Assembly (NCBI GenBank): GCA_905221605.1
Contig: CAJNDS010000017.1
Span: 82,001-146,000, forward strand
Direction of reading: 5' to 3'
From: Symbiodinium natans
Lineage: Eukaryota; Sar; Dinophyceae; Suessiales; Symbiodiniaceae
Length of the DNA stretch: 64,000 bases
This document shows positions 12,240-22,752 of this stretch, piece by piece. The notes beneath the pieces are model-generated. The model did no database searches and had not been told where the DNA came from. It saw nothing but the letters and a program-made list of their open reading frames with translations. The translations under genes were made by a program, and so were the position numbers. How positions within the stretch are numbered: position 1 is the stretch's first letter; each line of letters begins with the position of its first letter.

Positions 12240-12720
12240 TTTCAACTTTGAAATTTTTGGGCCCTGAAACCGAAGGTTGAAGAATTGAAGACCCCTAGGA
12301 AAAGCTTTCCCAGGATCTTCGATTCCGGGGCCCGAAACGTCAAAATTTCAAAAAACTCAAACTTGGCATTTTTTGGCGCAAAAACCGAAGATTGAAGAAT
12401 TGAAGATCCCCCAGAAAAGTTTTCCCAGGATCTTCGATTTGGGGACCCGAAAAATTTCAAAGTTTCAAAAGGCCCGAAAACCGAAGATTGAAGAATTGAA
12501 GATACATAGGAAAAGTTTCCTAGAATCTTCAGTTTATGGATGGGGGAATTTCAAATTTGATATTTTTGAAATTTTGAAATTTTTCGGGTCCCAAATCGAA
12601 GATCTTGCAAAAATATTTCCTAGGGATCTTCAATCTTCGGTTTTAGGGCCCTAAGATTTCAAATTTGAAAAGGTTTTCCACAAGAGTCTCCCAGAAATCT
12701 TCAATCTTTTTCTACAAGAG
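12240..12720. repeat. About 100-bp tandem repeat with inner inverted repeats
   Basis: Units begin AAAACCGAAGATTGAAGAATTG near 12,267, 12,377 and 12,477. Each holds GAAGAT...AGGAAAAGTTTCC...ATCTTCGAT, so the two ends of the unit are complementary and can fold. A last degenerate part runs to 12,720 in inverted form (ATCTTCAATCTTCGGTTTT). The AT-rich frames across it are repeat products. Confidence 0.8.
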
Positions 12721-12949
12721 TTTTTCAGAATGAAATGAGCGTCTTGTGAAATAACACCCGCACGAAAAAGTTTGAACCCCCCTCCCTCCCCCTCCCTCCC
12801 CCCTCCTCTCCTCTCCGCTGCGCTCTCTGGTTGTTCTTAAGGGCTTGTTCAAGGCTTGTCTTTAAACCCTTATCGGGTTTGAAAGAGAAGGCCAGAAACT
12901 CGAGAGGGCTTAAGGCTGTAATCCCCAAACCGTAGAGCCTATGGGGCTT

Positions 12950-13930
12950 AGGCTTCAACCTTAAACCCTAACCCTTTAAACCTCATACATAGGGTTTCAA
13001 GGTTAAGCAACTACACTTAAATCCTCAACCTTTAAACCCTATGGTGAAGGTTTGTTAAGGGGGTTAAGGTGCAAAGGTTTAGGGTTTCAAATTTAAGCAT
13101 TCAAACCTAAGGCCATAGAGTTTAAACCTTAAGGGTTTAAGGCCTAGGCATTTACACCTTGACTAGCCTTTGGGATTTAGGGAAAAATTCCGTTCCTTAA
13201 ATAGATGTCGCTACATTCTAAGGAGCGGGATCACCTATTCGTTTAGGATTTGGCGAGTAGCAAGGTTTACGCCTCGTGGGGGTGCACTTTTACGCTCCTC
13301 TTTAAGATTAGAGATTTCGGAACTAAGATTTGGAATCCTCCCGCTTTAGGGCCTGTCCAACTTGATTATGGAATATAGTGAGAGGTGAATCTCATGGTTT
13401 ACGCAATAGGATTCGGGGAATAAGAGTACGGCAATACAATTTAGGGAACAAGATTTCCCATTCTTTAGGATTTTGCAACAAGACTTGGGGAACGGGGCTA
13501 GTTTCCAATGGGATTTAGGGCTCTCTTCGGGGCTGTCCTCTGTAGGACTCAAAGACCATTTTGAAGGCTTAGGGAATAGGACTTCGGGGTGAATAAAATT
13601 TAGGGAACAAGATTCAGGGATCCCGCTCTTAGGACTGAGAATGAAAAGGCACTTTGGGTTTAGGGACCCTCTTTTTAGGGTTTAAGGAATAAGTTTTGCG
13701 AGTAATTACAATTCAAGGAGTTAGATTTAGGGATCCCGCTCTTTAGGATGTAGCGAAAAGAAATTAGGGAACAGGGTTAGCTTTTTGAGGATTTGAATAA
13801 GGGAATAAGATTTAGGCATCCCCTTCTTTAGGATTCTGCCAAAAGATTTAAGGAATAGGACGAGTTTCTATAAGATTTTTAGGGGCTCTCCTAGGGCTCT
13901 GCTCTGTAGGATATGTGGAAGGTTGCCCGG
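12950..13930. repeat. Long degenerate TTTAGGG-like field
   Basis: Words such as TTTAGGGAACAAGATT and CCCGCTCTTTAGGA recur every 60-130 bases, mostly in TTTAGGG orientation after 13,180. The pattern suggests expansion of telomere-like units that then diverged. No gene is seen. Confidence 0.65.
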
Positions 13931-13994
13931 CATTCAGATTGAGTTTGGTATGTACATCCTGAGGCTAGAAGGGCCACAAAACCATGGATCCATG

Positions 13995-14035
13995 GGGGGG
14001 GGGGGGGGGGGGGTGCATATATATATATATATATG
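13995..14035. repeat. CCATGG-G run-GTGC-(AT)n composite
   Basis: A run of about 18 G is followed by TGCATATATATAT. It is the fifth example of an AT run next to a G/C homopolymer. Confidence 0.8.
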
Positions 14036-14090
14036 TACGAGGAACCTCTATGAACTATTTGATGATTCTGTTTCTGGTAGACTAAGGAGG

Positions 14091-14795
14091 GGGTTTGAAT
14101 AGTTTGGGGGTCCTGCCTGGGGCCCCCAATCTATTCACACTATTCAAACTATTCAAACTATACAAACTATTCAAACCTGGGGGGTTTGAATAGTTTGAAT
14201 AGTTTGGGGATCCGGCCTGGGGCCCCCAAACTATTCAAACTATACAAACTATTCAAACCTGGGGGGGGGGTTTGAATAGCCTGAATAGTTTGGGGGTCCA
14301 GCCTGGGGCCCCAAACTATTCAAACTATTGTACCTATTCAAACTATTGAAACTATTCAAACAGTTCAGACTATTCAAACTATTCCAACTACTCAAACTAC
14401 TCAAACTATTCAAACTATTAAAACTATTCAAACTATTCAAACTACTCAAACTACTCAAACTATTCAAACTATTCAAACTATTCAAACTATTCAAACTATT
14501 CAAACTAGTAAAACTATGAAAACTATTAAAACTATTAAAACTATTAAACTATTCAAACTATTCAAACTATTCAAACTATTCAAACTATTCAAACTATTCA
14601 AACTATTCAAACTATTCAAACTATTCAAACTGTTCAAACTGTTCAAACTGTTCAAACTGTTCAAACTGTTCAAACTGTTCAAACCATTCAAACCATTCAA
14701 ACTATTCAAACTATTCAAACTATTCGTACCTGGGGTGGTCTGAATAGTTTGAATAGTTTGGGGTCCAGCCTGGGGCCCCAAACTATTCAAACTGA
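14091..14795. repeat. 9-bp minisatellite (CAAACTATT)n with hairpin modules at its ends
   Basis: The core from 14,300 to 14,727 is nearly pure CAAACTATT, about 45 units, with point variants (GTT, ATT, AAC). On the left (three copies, near 14,094, 14,194 and 14,281) and on the right (one copy, 14,741-14,793) sits a palindromic module: TTTGAATAGTTTGGGG, the loop TCC-GCCTGG, then GGCCCCAAACTATTCAAA. The LNSLNS and FKLFKL frames are repeat products. Confidence 0.9.
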
Positions 14796-15235
14796 GGGAT
14801 GAGAGAGCAAGAGATGACAAAGAAAGGAGAGTGGAACAGAGGTGAGAGGAGGGACAGAGGGCGACTGAAGAGGACAACTCCTCCTCCTAATCTCGCAGCT
14901 ACCAGTCCTCTTCTCCTTTGTCTTCCCGCGCAAGCTCGTCTTGGTTTATCAACAACGGGACAGGAGGGAAGAACAAGGAATGAACAGAGGCCTCCTCTTT
15001 TCATCCCCTCCCCTCTCTCTAATTGTTCTTTCTCTCTTACATTCTCTCTTTCTGTCTGTCTTTTCCCTGGCTCTTGTTCTTATTCTACCATTCTCGGATT
15101 CGCTTCTCTTTCGCTTGTCTTTTGCCGTACTCCCTTGTCTTTTTCCTTGTGCATCGTCTTTGCAAGAATGTTTCACAGTAACTTCGTTCGAGAACCTGTC
15201 CCAATACTAGTTTGCTTGGAGGGTAGATGGTTGTT

Positions 15236-15555
15236 ATTCCGTTTTGCGGGGCATGCGCACGCACTGGGCATGAACTAAAAAAATGAGGTATCTGCTCACA
15301 GTATTCTCGCGGTACCGTGTCCGAATGTTTCATATTTGTTGTTTTAAAACCTATCCCAAGAATAGGTTCCCTCCCGAGGCCCTGTTTTGGGGACTCCCGG
15401 GGCCCGTTTCTGTGGGGCCTCTCCGGACCTTGTTTTGGGGCCTCCTGGGCATGCACGGGGCAGGAGCTACAAAAATGAAATATTTGCTCGCGATACCGTG
15501 TCCGGATGTTTCATAATTATTCTGTTGCAAAACGTATCCCAAGACTAGGTTACCA
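15236..15555 (+). repeat. 190-bp direct duplication
   Basis: GGGCATGC-CACGG-GGGCA, then an A run, ATGA-TAT-TGCTC, TACCGTGTCCG-ATGTTTCATA, AAAAC-TATCCCAAGA-TAGGTT occurs at 15,239-15,365 and again at 15,432-15,552. Copies differ by scattered substitutions and a short deletion, so the duplication is old. Neighbouring DNA (14,796-15,235 and 15,556-15,850) shows no gene. Confidence 0.8.
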
Positions 15556-15854
15556 CAGCGTCCTCTCCCCAAGGCTTAGGGGTAGGGTTTCGTTCTTAGG
15601 GGTTTAGTGCGAAAGAGACACACGGTGTAGTCTCTGTCTTTCACCTCTAGGGAGGTAGGTAGGCTCTTGTGATACTATATTACATTTTTTTGGCTTGGGG
15701 TTTAGGGTTACGGTCTAGGGTTGGGGTTTAGAAGCATTTTTCAGAGAAACGTAATTGCCATATTCGAGAACTCTGTTAATCATAGCAGTAGTATAGACTA
15801 GTATGAAAAACAAGGGAGGATCATCACATTATACATAAAGGTTCCTGCCTCATC

Positions 15855-15899
15855 ATATATATATATATATATATATTTTTCTATATATATACATATATG
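15855..15899. repeat. (AT)n microsatellite
   Basis: AT and ATAT-TTTTCT runs lie just past the last recognisable part of the third RRM domain, on its 3' side. Confidence 0.85.
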
Positions 15900-15939
15900 C
15901 CCATGTTTCGAGAACGGCTTCGAGAAGCTGTGCTGCTGA

Positions 15940-18900
15940 GGCACCCATGGTTGCTCCAGGCTCCTTCAAGATCTGGCAGAACCTCGCAGTCGGCGACACT
16001 CTCTGTCACTCTGTCACGACAGCCACTTCTCAAAGAAGGGCCCAACAGAACTGTGCCGGCGTCCCGCATGTGGTCCTGGCACAACATAAACAAACTGAAG
16101 GTCGCTGGAATCTTCTGAAAGTTCTGACATGTTCTGATCCTTGAGCTCCTGCCAGGTCACACCTTGGCAATCGGATTTATGGCTCTATGCAGCGCACCTT
16201 ACAAGCTGAGGCCAACGCTGTAGGCCAGGTTCCCTACAAAGACTCGGCAACCGATTCCTGCGGGATGAGAGATGGGACTCAGAAATGCCCGAAAGGTCAG
16301 TGTCTACAGTAGATGGGGCAGCCTCCACGTTCGTGCCCATCTCTGCCTGAGGCTCAACACATTTGTTTGTTAAACCCCCTTGCAACAAAATGCGGCACAT
16401 TAGCCTGACCGGCTTGCTCTCACCCTCGTCTTCTGCGCTCCTTAGACCCCGAAACTCTGTCTCTCTCTCCTTCTTCTTCCATCTCCACAGCGACACAAGA
16501 GCTCCCTCTCTCCCTCTCTCCCCCTCTCCATCTCTTTGCCCGAGCAGCCGTGGATGGGCCGCCATTTCCGCTCATCATAGGACCTCGAGCGTGACAAGCG
16601 TGACAAGCGTGACAAGCGTGACAAGCCACAATGCCGGGGAAGCTTGAAGCTTAAGTGGAGCTCGCGTATTCTCGCTTTTGAAAAACGTAAAAAGAAGGCA
16701 AAAGAGCGAGAAGTCTCCCTCTCCCTCCCTCTCCCTCCCCAACGCTAAGCCCGGCGCCGGCTCCGAGCCCGGGAGGCGACCTCACAGAGAGAGGCTCCCA
16801 GAGAGAGCGTCAAGAGAGAGCGCATTCTTTCTTCTCTCACTTGTTGTTTCTTTGCTTTTTGCTTTTTTTTTTAGCACTTTTCGCCACTTCGCCACTTCGC
16901 CGAGGCACGGGGACTCGAAGCTCCTCACGTCGTCCTCTGTGGAAACTGAAGAGCAGCCCCCCAACCAAAAAAAGGTCACCACCTCAAGCCACACGCTTCT
17001 TTCAGGCTGGTCATACTGGAGAGCACTCCGACGGAGCGCTGCCCTGCTTTCACGTCCTCGATAGCTTGGGCCGTCGTCCTCACGGTCCTCCCCTGCGAGA
17101 AAAGCACTGCAGCTGCTCTCAGCTTGGCACTACTTCGTAATGCTAGATAATACTTCAACAAATCCACAGAGCGATTCATCCACAGAGCAAACTCAACATC
17201 CACACTAACCATCCCAATTGCTCAGTTGTCTCAATCTCAGATTGCATTCGAAGCGACGCACAAAGATCAGCCGGCCCTTAAGCTCCGAATCAGACCTTGG
17301 GCCGCGTATTCCGAAAGCATGCGAGAGCTCTCTCTTTCTCATTTCTTCCCATTTCTTCCCATTCCTTCCTCTCCGTGTCGGGCGCCCCACAGCTCCCGGA
17401 TGGCTCGTTGGGCTGCAGAGGCGGAGGCATACTCCACAATACCTCGAAGTCGAAGAAGACTCGATGAAGGCATCACAGCGGCATAAGGCTTAAAAGCATT
17501 CAGCTTCGCATGATGTTCACGTATTTGAAGCGGACGAGATCCCAGCCGCAACCCTTGGACCCAAGCGCCTGGGTCAGAACTTGGCCCATGCTCCCGCATG
17601 CTCCCGCATGCTCCCACACGCTCCCGCAGCAAAAGTCGTCGAATATCGAAGTTGCTGAAAGCACGACTTGGCGCCAAGCAGTTCCAGGCTCTGCCAAGAT
17701 GTCACAGCGCACGACCTTGGCTTCTCCAGAGCACACTTCAAGGCCGATCTTAAGAACCATCCCTACTGAGTAGAGCCTATAGAAGCAGCCTGCAGGCCCT
17801 AGGCCCTAGGCCTCACCACACTGCCGCATGTGATCTTTCAGCGCCTCCACCACACCCAACGCAGCACAACACAACAGTGAACCACGCCAAGCGTGATTTC
17901 AGAATCTTCGGACTTTCCTTTCGCTGCCAGCCTGCCACGTGACGCTGTACGGCAAGTTCCTCGAACACCCGAGCTGCTGAGTCATGGCTGGTCAGGCAAA
18001 TGCATGTCAAAGGGCAGCGCCCGACGAACACTTTGCGGCCTCCTCTGGATGGGATGGTCAAAATGTCAAAGTTCGGAAATTCAAACAAACATCGTCAGAA
18101 GCATCCCATTGCATCTCGCAAGTGTGACCCCACCTTGTGCCGATCGTCGAGGCCTGAGCCGCAGACGGCCAATACAGGAACACAAGAGAGCTGAGGGCAG
18201 GGCACACGGGAACATGCTCTGTTCTGAGCTGTGAACTCCCGATCTTCTCTGACAAAGATTTTCCCTGAAGGCGAGTGAATCCACATCAACTCCCGCTCAG
18301 TGATCTTGGCGACTATAAGGGCCCGGCGCCCCTTAATCTCCTGACCACGCATCGTAAGTCTTAAGTGGAGACTCACGTGACCCGGCAACGCTCCACGCGT
18401 AGCCGAGCGGCGGTATCCGTCAGCTGGTTCACGGCCCGCGCTGCCTGAGAGAAGCGGGGAACAAAAAATGGTACAAAGAGGAAGGATAAAGGATTCGCAG
18501 AAGAACACTGTAACAAAATAAGGGTCTAAACGAGTTCTCGTCCCTCACTTTTCTGGGTCTCTCGGCGCCGGCTGCGCTGGCAAACTCCACGAGGCCTCGG
18601 CATCGCAGAAGTAACTTCAAAACAAAGGCCACGGAGCTCGTCTGGCATTGTTTGGTTTTACGGTCAAAAGAAAGAGTATGCATCCGCCGAGGCGTAGGAG
18701 TATGGGTAGCACAAAGCAGGTACCCCACCTCGAACCCCTCCCAATCGCCACAATTTTGCACCCTTTTATTTTTTGAATGGGTGCCCCTTACCAGAGGCAT
18801 TTGGGCTTGGCACCTCTGCGCGGGCCCCGACCGAGGCGGTTCGCGTAGCGTTGAAATTTACATATCTTACATGCTTCGGGAGAGTTTTTGAGAATTTTGC

Positions 18901-19277
18901 GCAGAAGTGTGAGGGCTCCACCGCAGCCCTTGCTGCCCATAGCCTCCCGACGAACGAGCTTCAACAAAAGAGAAAGGGAGAGAGGGCACTGTAAAAACGA
19001 TTCGCGTGTTACGTCGCTGCGTGTCGTGTCCAAGGCCAAGTTGGGGACTGTTCCAGGCTCAGCGAGGATGTCGCAGTGCAGAACCTCGAGATACAGGTAT
19101 CACAAGTCGCATTGTTGCTTCAACATGCAATCGATGAGGCTCTGTCATCTCCCGCTTGCCTCATGTGATCCTGCAGGCCGCGCAAGCGCACGGGAAGCTA
19201 TGTCAATGTCTACCTGTCCAAACATGCCGGGAAACCTTCAGTTCCTGCCAGGTGCAACTGTAGGGCAGGTTCCCAAC
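15940..19277 (-). CDS. Multi-exon RNA-binding protein with three RRM domains (GBP2/SR-like)
   Basis: Binds RNA; likely a nuclear SR/GBP2-type mRNA-processing factor (inference from family). RRM-A exons: 19,277-19,236 (VGNLPYSCTWQELK), 19,171-19,148 (DHMRQAGD), 19,084-19,049 (CDILAEPGT), 18,943-18,922 (MGSKGCG), 18,595-18,549 (LVEFASAAGAER), 18,264-about 18,234 (KIFVREDRE). RRM-B exons: 18,042-18,021 (GRKVFVG), 17,959-17,932 (NLPYSVTWQ), 17,844-17,812 (ALKDHMRQCGE), 17,715-17,680 (VVRCDILAEPGT), 17,568-17,547 (ALGSKGCG), 17,442-17,391 (IVEYASASAAQRAIREL), 17,295-about 17,257 (SDSELKGRLIFVR). RRM-C exons: 16,257-16,219 (RVFVGNLAYS), 16,162-16,140 (VTWQELK), 16,075-16,052 (DHMRDAGT), from 15,982 (VLPDLEG), then decayed. 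RNP2 (VFVGNL) and RNP1-like KGCG-VEF are seen. Each junction keeps frame; donors are GT, GC or GA. The start codon, the exon before RRM-A, the AIREL part of RRM-A and the B-C linker are not placed. Tandem genes instead of one gene cannot be excluded. Confidence 0.8.
16591..16626 (+). repeat. 10-bp repeat (GTGACAAGC)n inside the RRM gene
   Basis: Four units of GTGACAAGC plus one base, lying in the unassigned linker/intron region between RRM-B and RRM-C. Confidence 0.85.
18816..18866 (+). repeat. Diverged dispersed motif in an RRM-A intron
   Basis: CCGAGGCGGTTCGCGTAGCGTTGAAATTTAC is very close to 39,615-39,648 (CCGAGGCGGGTCGCGTAGCGTTAAAATTATC). It lies within the intron between 18,921 and 18,596 on the opposite strand to the gene. 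Confidence 0.6.
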
Positions 19278-19500
19278 CTGACAGCCGCTTTCTGCCACTA
19301 GAACCCGGAACGGCATGCAAGGCACATGGAGCCCGTGCTGCTCGTCATGAGCTGCGGGTAATAACTGGTCGTGGACTCGGAGCGCCAGACTTCATTTTAT
19401 TAAACGAATACCGGGTATCGATGCCCGAAGCTCCCTCAGTGGGACTCCGTGGGAGACGAAAACAACGCTGCACAACACCGCCACAACGCCGCCACAACGA

Positions 19501-19809
19501 GGCCCTGGAAAAGGCCCTAGACCCTCTTAGGGACGCCAGCCCCTCCTCCCCGAAAAACTTATTCCATCTGCAAGTCCTGTGACAAAAAGTTGCAGGCCAC
19601 AAGGCCCTGAGTTTTGTGACAAAATGGAACCCTCTTATGGACGCCACCCCACCCCCCCCCCTTCTGGTCACAAAAACTCAGAGCCTTGTGGCCTGCAACT
19701 TTTTGTCACAGAACCTGCAGATAGACTGTGTTTTCCGGGGGGGGGGGGGGGGGGGGGGAGGGGCGGGCTGGCGTTCCTAAGAGGGGTTCTAGGGCCTTTT
19801 CCAGGGGCC
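19501..19809. mobile_element. Foldback (long inverted repeat) element
   Basis: The left arm, 19,501-19,620, runs GGCCCTGGAAAAGGCCCTAG, CCTCTTAGGGACGCC, the CTGCAAGTCCTGTGACAAAAAG region, GGCCACAAGGCCCTGAG and TTTTGTGAC. The right arm, 19,667-19,809, is its reverse complement with a G-run expansion at 19,739-19,758. The 46-base loop holds a third copy of the CCTCTTA-GGACGCC block. No transposase frame is inside, so if mobile it would be non-autonomous. It lies about 220 bases upstream of the first placed RRM exon and could have displaced the gene's 5' exon (inference). Confidence 0.75.
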
Positions 19810-20083
19810 TGCAACGTTTGTTACAGAACTGATTCCAGGGCAACGTTTTGTCAACCTACCTATATACATACTCATCGCTGGAAGTTTTTCTAACTGCACC
19901 TCGGGGAAAAGATATTCTATCTGCAACGCTGGGTATCGTAACTGCAACTAACGTCTGGAAAATCAATATTCTAACTGCAAGGTTTGGCCGAGGGTAATTT
20001 CTTGTTCAAAAAACCCAAAATGTACTGGGCGGAGGGTAAACACAAAAAAAGAATCTACCTGCAAGTTTGCCACTATATAGCGT

Positions 20084-20460
20084 TCAGGGTTTACGATGTG
20101 GGGTGTGCGGTGTAGGGTCCCGAAGATCGTTTGAACAGCCGGCATTCGCATTGCTTCCGACTTCGGAACTCGCTGCTCGTCTTTAGACCAGACACGTACA
20201 CGACACCACGTAGATCCGCGCTTTCCAAGCACTCGAGTCCATGCGGCAAGGCCACATTCTCACCTAATTCCATAATCGCACTACACCCTAAACCCTCAAC
20301 CCTAAACCCGAAACGCAAAACCTTCTGGGATAGGGCATCATAGGGTATCTATTTCCACTGTGAGGCAAATATTGTCCGAAGGTCATGCAAGCAGTCGGCT
20401 GGTCAATCCCTAAACCCTAAACCCTAAAACCTGAAACCCTGAACCCAAAGGCTGCAAAGA
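20084..20460. repeat. Scattered CCCTAAA telomere-like words
   Basis: CCCTAAACCC words cluster at 20,282-20,312 and 20,408-20,443; inverted TTTAGG words lie at 20,085-20,115 and near 20,590. No gene is seen in 19,810-21,880. Confidence 0.55.
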
Positions 20461-20841
20461 GCTGCCAAGCCAGTAGCATTTGACGTGTCGTTTTCCTGGC
20501 AATGCCCCTCGCAGCTCGAACTACACTTCTTTCCACACCCTGCTATCGGAGGACTTTCCGTAAGGCTCTATGTACCTAGGTTTCGGGTTAAGGGGTTTAG
20601 GGGCTCGGGTGTATATTTGGGCCCCACAGTTGCTATGTGGGAACCCCTTTAAGGCCTACATCCTCATGAAGGGAGACCTGGTTGTGGAGTTTATGAGTGG
20701 GTAAGATAGGGGTCTTAATAGTTGGAACACTTTGTTTTTTGAAGGGGGGGAAGTTATAGTATAATTACAGAGGGACCATAAACGCATTTCCCAGAATAGG
20801 GCTACCCCCAGCCAAAATACTATAATCCTCTAATTACTATA

Positions 20842-20887
20842 GGAACCCCCAACAAGGGTACCCCTATTTTCGGAAACCCCACTATTC
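20842..20887 (+). repeat. Dispersed repeat, copy 2
   Basis: ACCCCTATTTTCGGAAACCCC and its left flank match 658-706. Confidence 0.6.
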
Positions 20888-21883
20888 GTGATGATTCCAA
20901 CCTCAGACTAAACAATCACCCGCAAGTGTCTCGCAGCGCTCTCAAACTCCCAAGCCCGGCCCAAGCCCTGTCATCTCGGCTCCAAACGAAGACGCTGCTT
21001 CCGGAGCATGCCTACTAAGGAAGTGACAGAGAGTGGCAAAGTTGAATGTCAACGTCAAGAGTGCATGAAAGCTCACAATGATGTTCACCTGCGCCTCCGA
21101 CCGGTAAGCCCTCCCCCCCTCCGCCTCCTATGCCCTGGAATCTGAGGACTTGGGACCGCGTGAACCCTTCGGGGCCCTTCGGGTAGTGGTCCACGGGATG
21201 AACGCCGCAACGGCTGCCGAACCCGAGACCCGAGCGCTCAGGTTCGAAAAATCGAAGCCTTGATTTCAAGATGTAAGACTTGGGAAGTCCAGGCGCCCAG
21301 CGGCGCCGAGGGCATCAAAATGTATCAACGTAGCCAGCTATGTTGCGAATTGCCGTAACATCAAGGGTGCGCACATCTTGGTGGATCTCATCTCCGTCCT
21401 GGCTACATCCTCCTCAGCCGCCTGGCCTCGATGCCGTGACTATAGAATGCCCATCGAACCTCGAAAGCACCAACCCGGGATTCTGCCACCCTGGCACATA
21501 ATGCTCAGCAAACGGCGGACACAAAGACAAGCGGGCGTCACGCTCAGCAAACATTGTTCTGAACCCAAAATGATTCTCAATACATCGCTGCGGCGCTTTT
21601 ATGCCATTCACATACTCGCCGGATACAAATGCATTGCATGCTGGTCTACATGAACGAGACAGTTGTACAACAACGGCATTTATGACGATTCATGTGAGTG
21701 TTGCTTTGACTGTAAACTCTGCCTATTAGGAAGTCCAACATTTGCAACAATCCTAATTCTTCAGCAAGCGCAAAAGTCACAATTCACAGACCAGAAACAA
21801 ACAACGCGAAACCCAGCATCACCACCACAAACAAGTTGCATCCTGATGTTTGCAACTTGCTGTTCTGCAGGGCTCAAGCGGAC

Positions 21884-21946
21884 AGGCAAGTGCAAGTGCA
21901 AGTGCAAGTGCAAGTGCAAGTGCAAGTGCAAGTGCAAGTGCAATGG
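21884..21946 (+). repeat. Hexamer repeat (AAGTGC)n
   Basis: Nine or ten AAGTGC units. Related GCAAGTGCAACT hexamers occur at 22,668-22,750, and AAGTGCATA-type units dominate 60.0-60.5 and 62.6-62.85 kb. Confidence 0.9.
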
Positions 21947-22667
21947 CATCTATTGTTTTTGGATACATTGACATAGGTTCCTGCTTGTGTTTATCTGCTG
22001 TTCGCATTCCGTGTGATTAATGGAAGCCCATATGAATACTCTCCAAGCGTCATATGAGCATTGCGTTTGCCGATGGGGAAAGCGGTGGAGGCAGGGGGGG
22101 TGGGTGGGGTGGGTGGCTTGTGACTTGTCGCTCTGGCCATGTTCAAGATTCAAGAATGGTCTTGACCACCATCCCTTCCACGGAGTCTCTTCATCTTGGT
22201 TGCAGGCAGAGCGGCACCCAAGTCCACAAAACGTTTGTTGAACTAGCCTCCCTGAAGGGGCTGGAACTCTGCTGGGGCCTTTCGGGGTCCTGTCTACAGA
22301 GCCCAACTCTGATGCAGTACTAAGCCCAGCAATCTATGCCTTCCGCCCGTGCTTCTCCGCCAGCTCATCGAGGGTCATGTCCTGAGCCGCAACTTCTCCG
22401 TGTGCTTTAGACGAAAGGGCGGCATGCGCTACTGTATCATGTTCTTGAATGCTTGGGCCAGTGTCGCCGCTCTATCAGAAGTGCATCAGCTGCGCTAGTG
22501 ACATTCAAGCAACTTTTGGCTTTTGTCAGTCATTCTTTTTTATTCATTGCTGCAGCGGTCGATCTCCGGGGCTTGGGCCAACTTCACCGAAGGCTTCCAT
22601 GCCATTGTTGCGGGCAAAGAGCGCCGCCGCGCCACGCAGGCGCCACGCGGCGCTTGTGCTTCAAGTA

Positions 22668-22752
22668 CGTTGCAAGTGCAACTGCAAGTGCAACTGCAAG
22701 AGCAACTGCAAGTGCAATATAGTGCACGTGCATGTACATTGCAAGTGCTTGG
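22668..22752 (+). repeat. Diverged (GCAAGTGCAACT)n repeat
   Basis: GCAAGT and GCAACT hexamers alternate, then decay into CACGTGCATGTACATTGC. The rest of 21,950-24,130 shows no firm gene; a 234-codon + frame at 23,049-23,753 has no recognised motif and the opposite strand is also partly open. Confidence 0.8.

Noticed and set aside
14249..14877. LNSLNS and FKLFKL repeat proteins
   Set aside because: Both strands are open only because the 9-bp unit is a multiple of three without stops.
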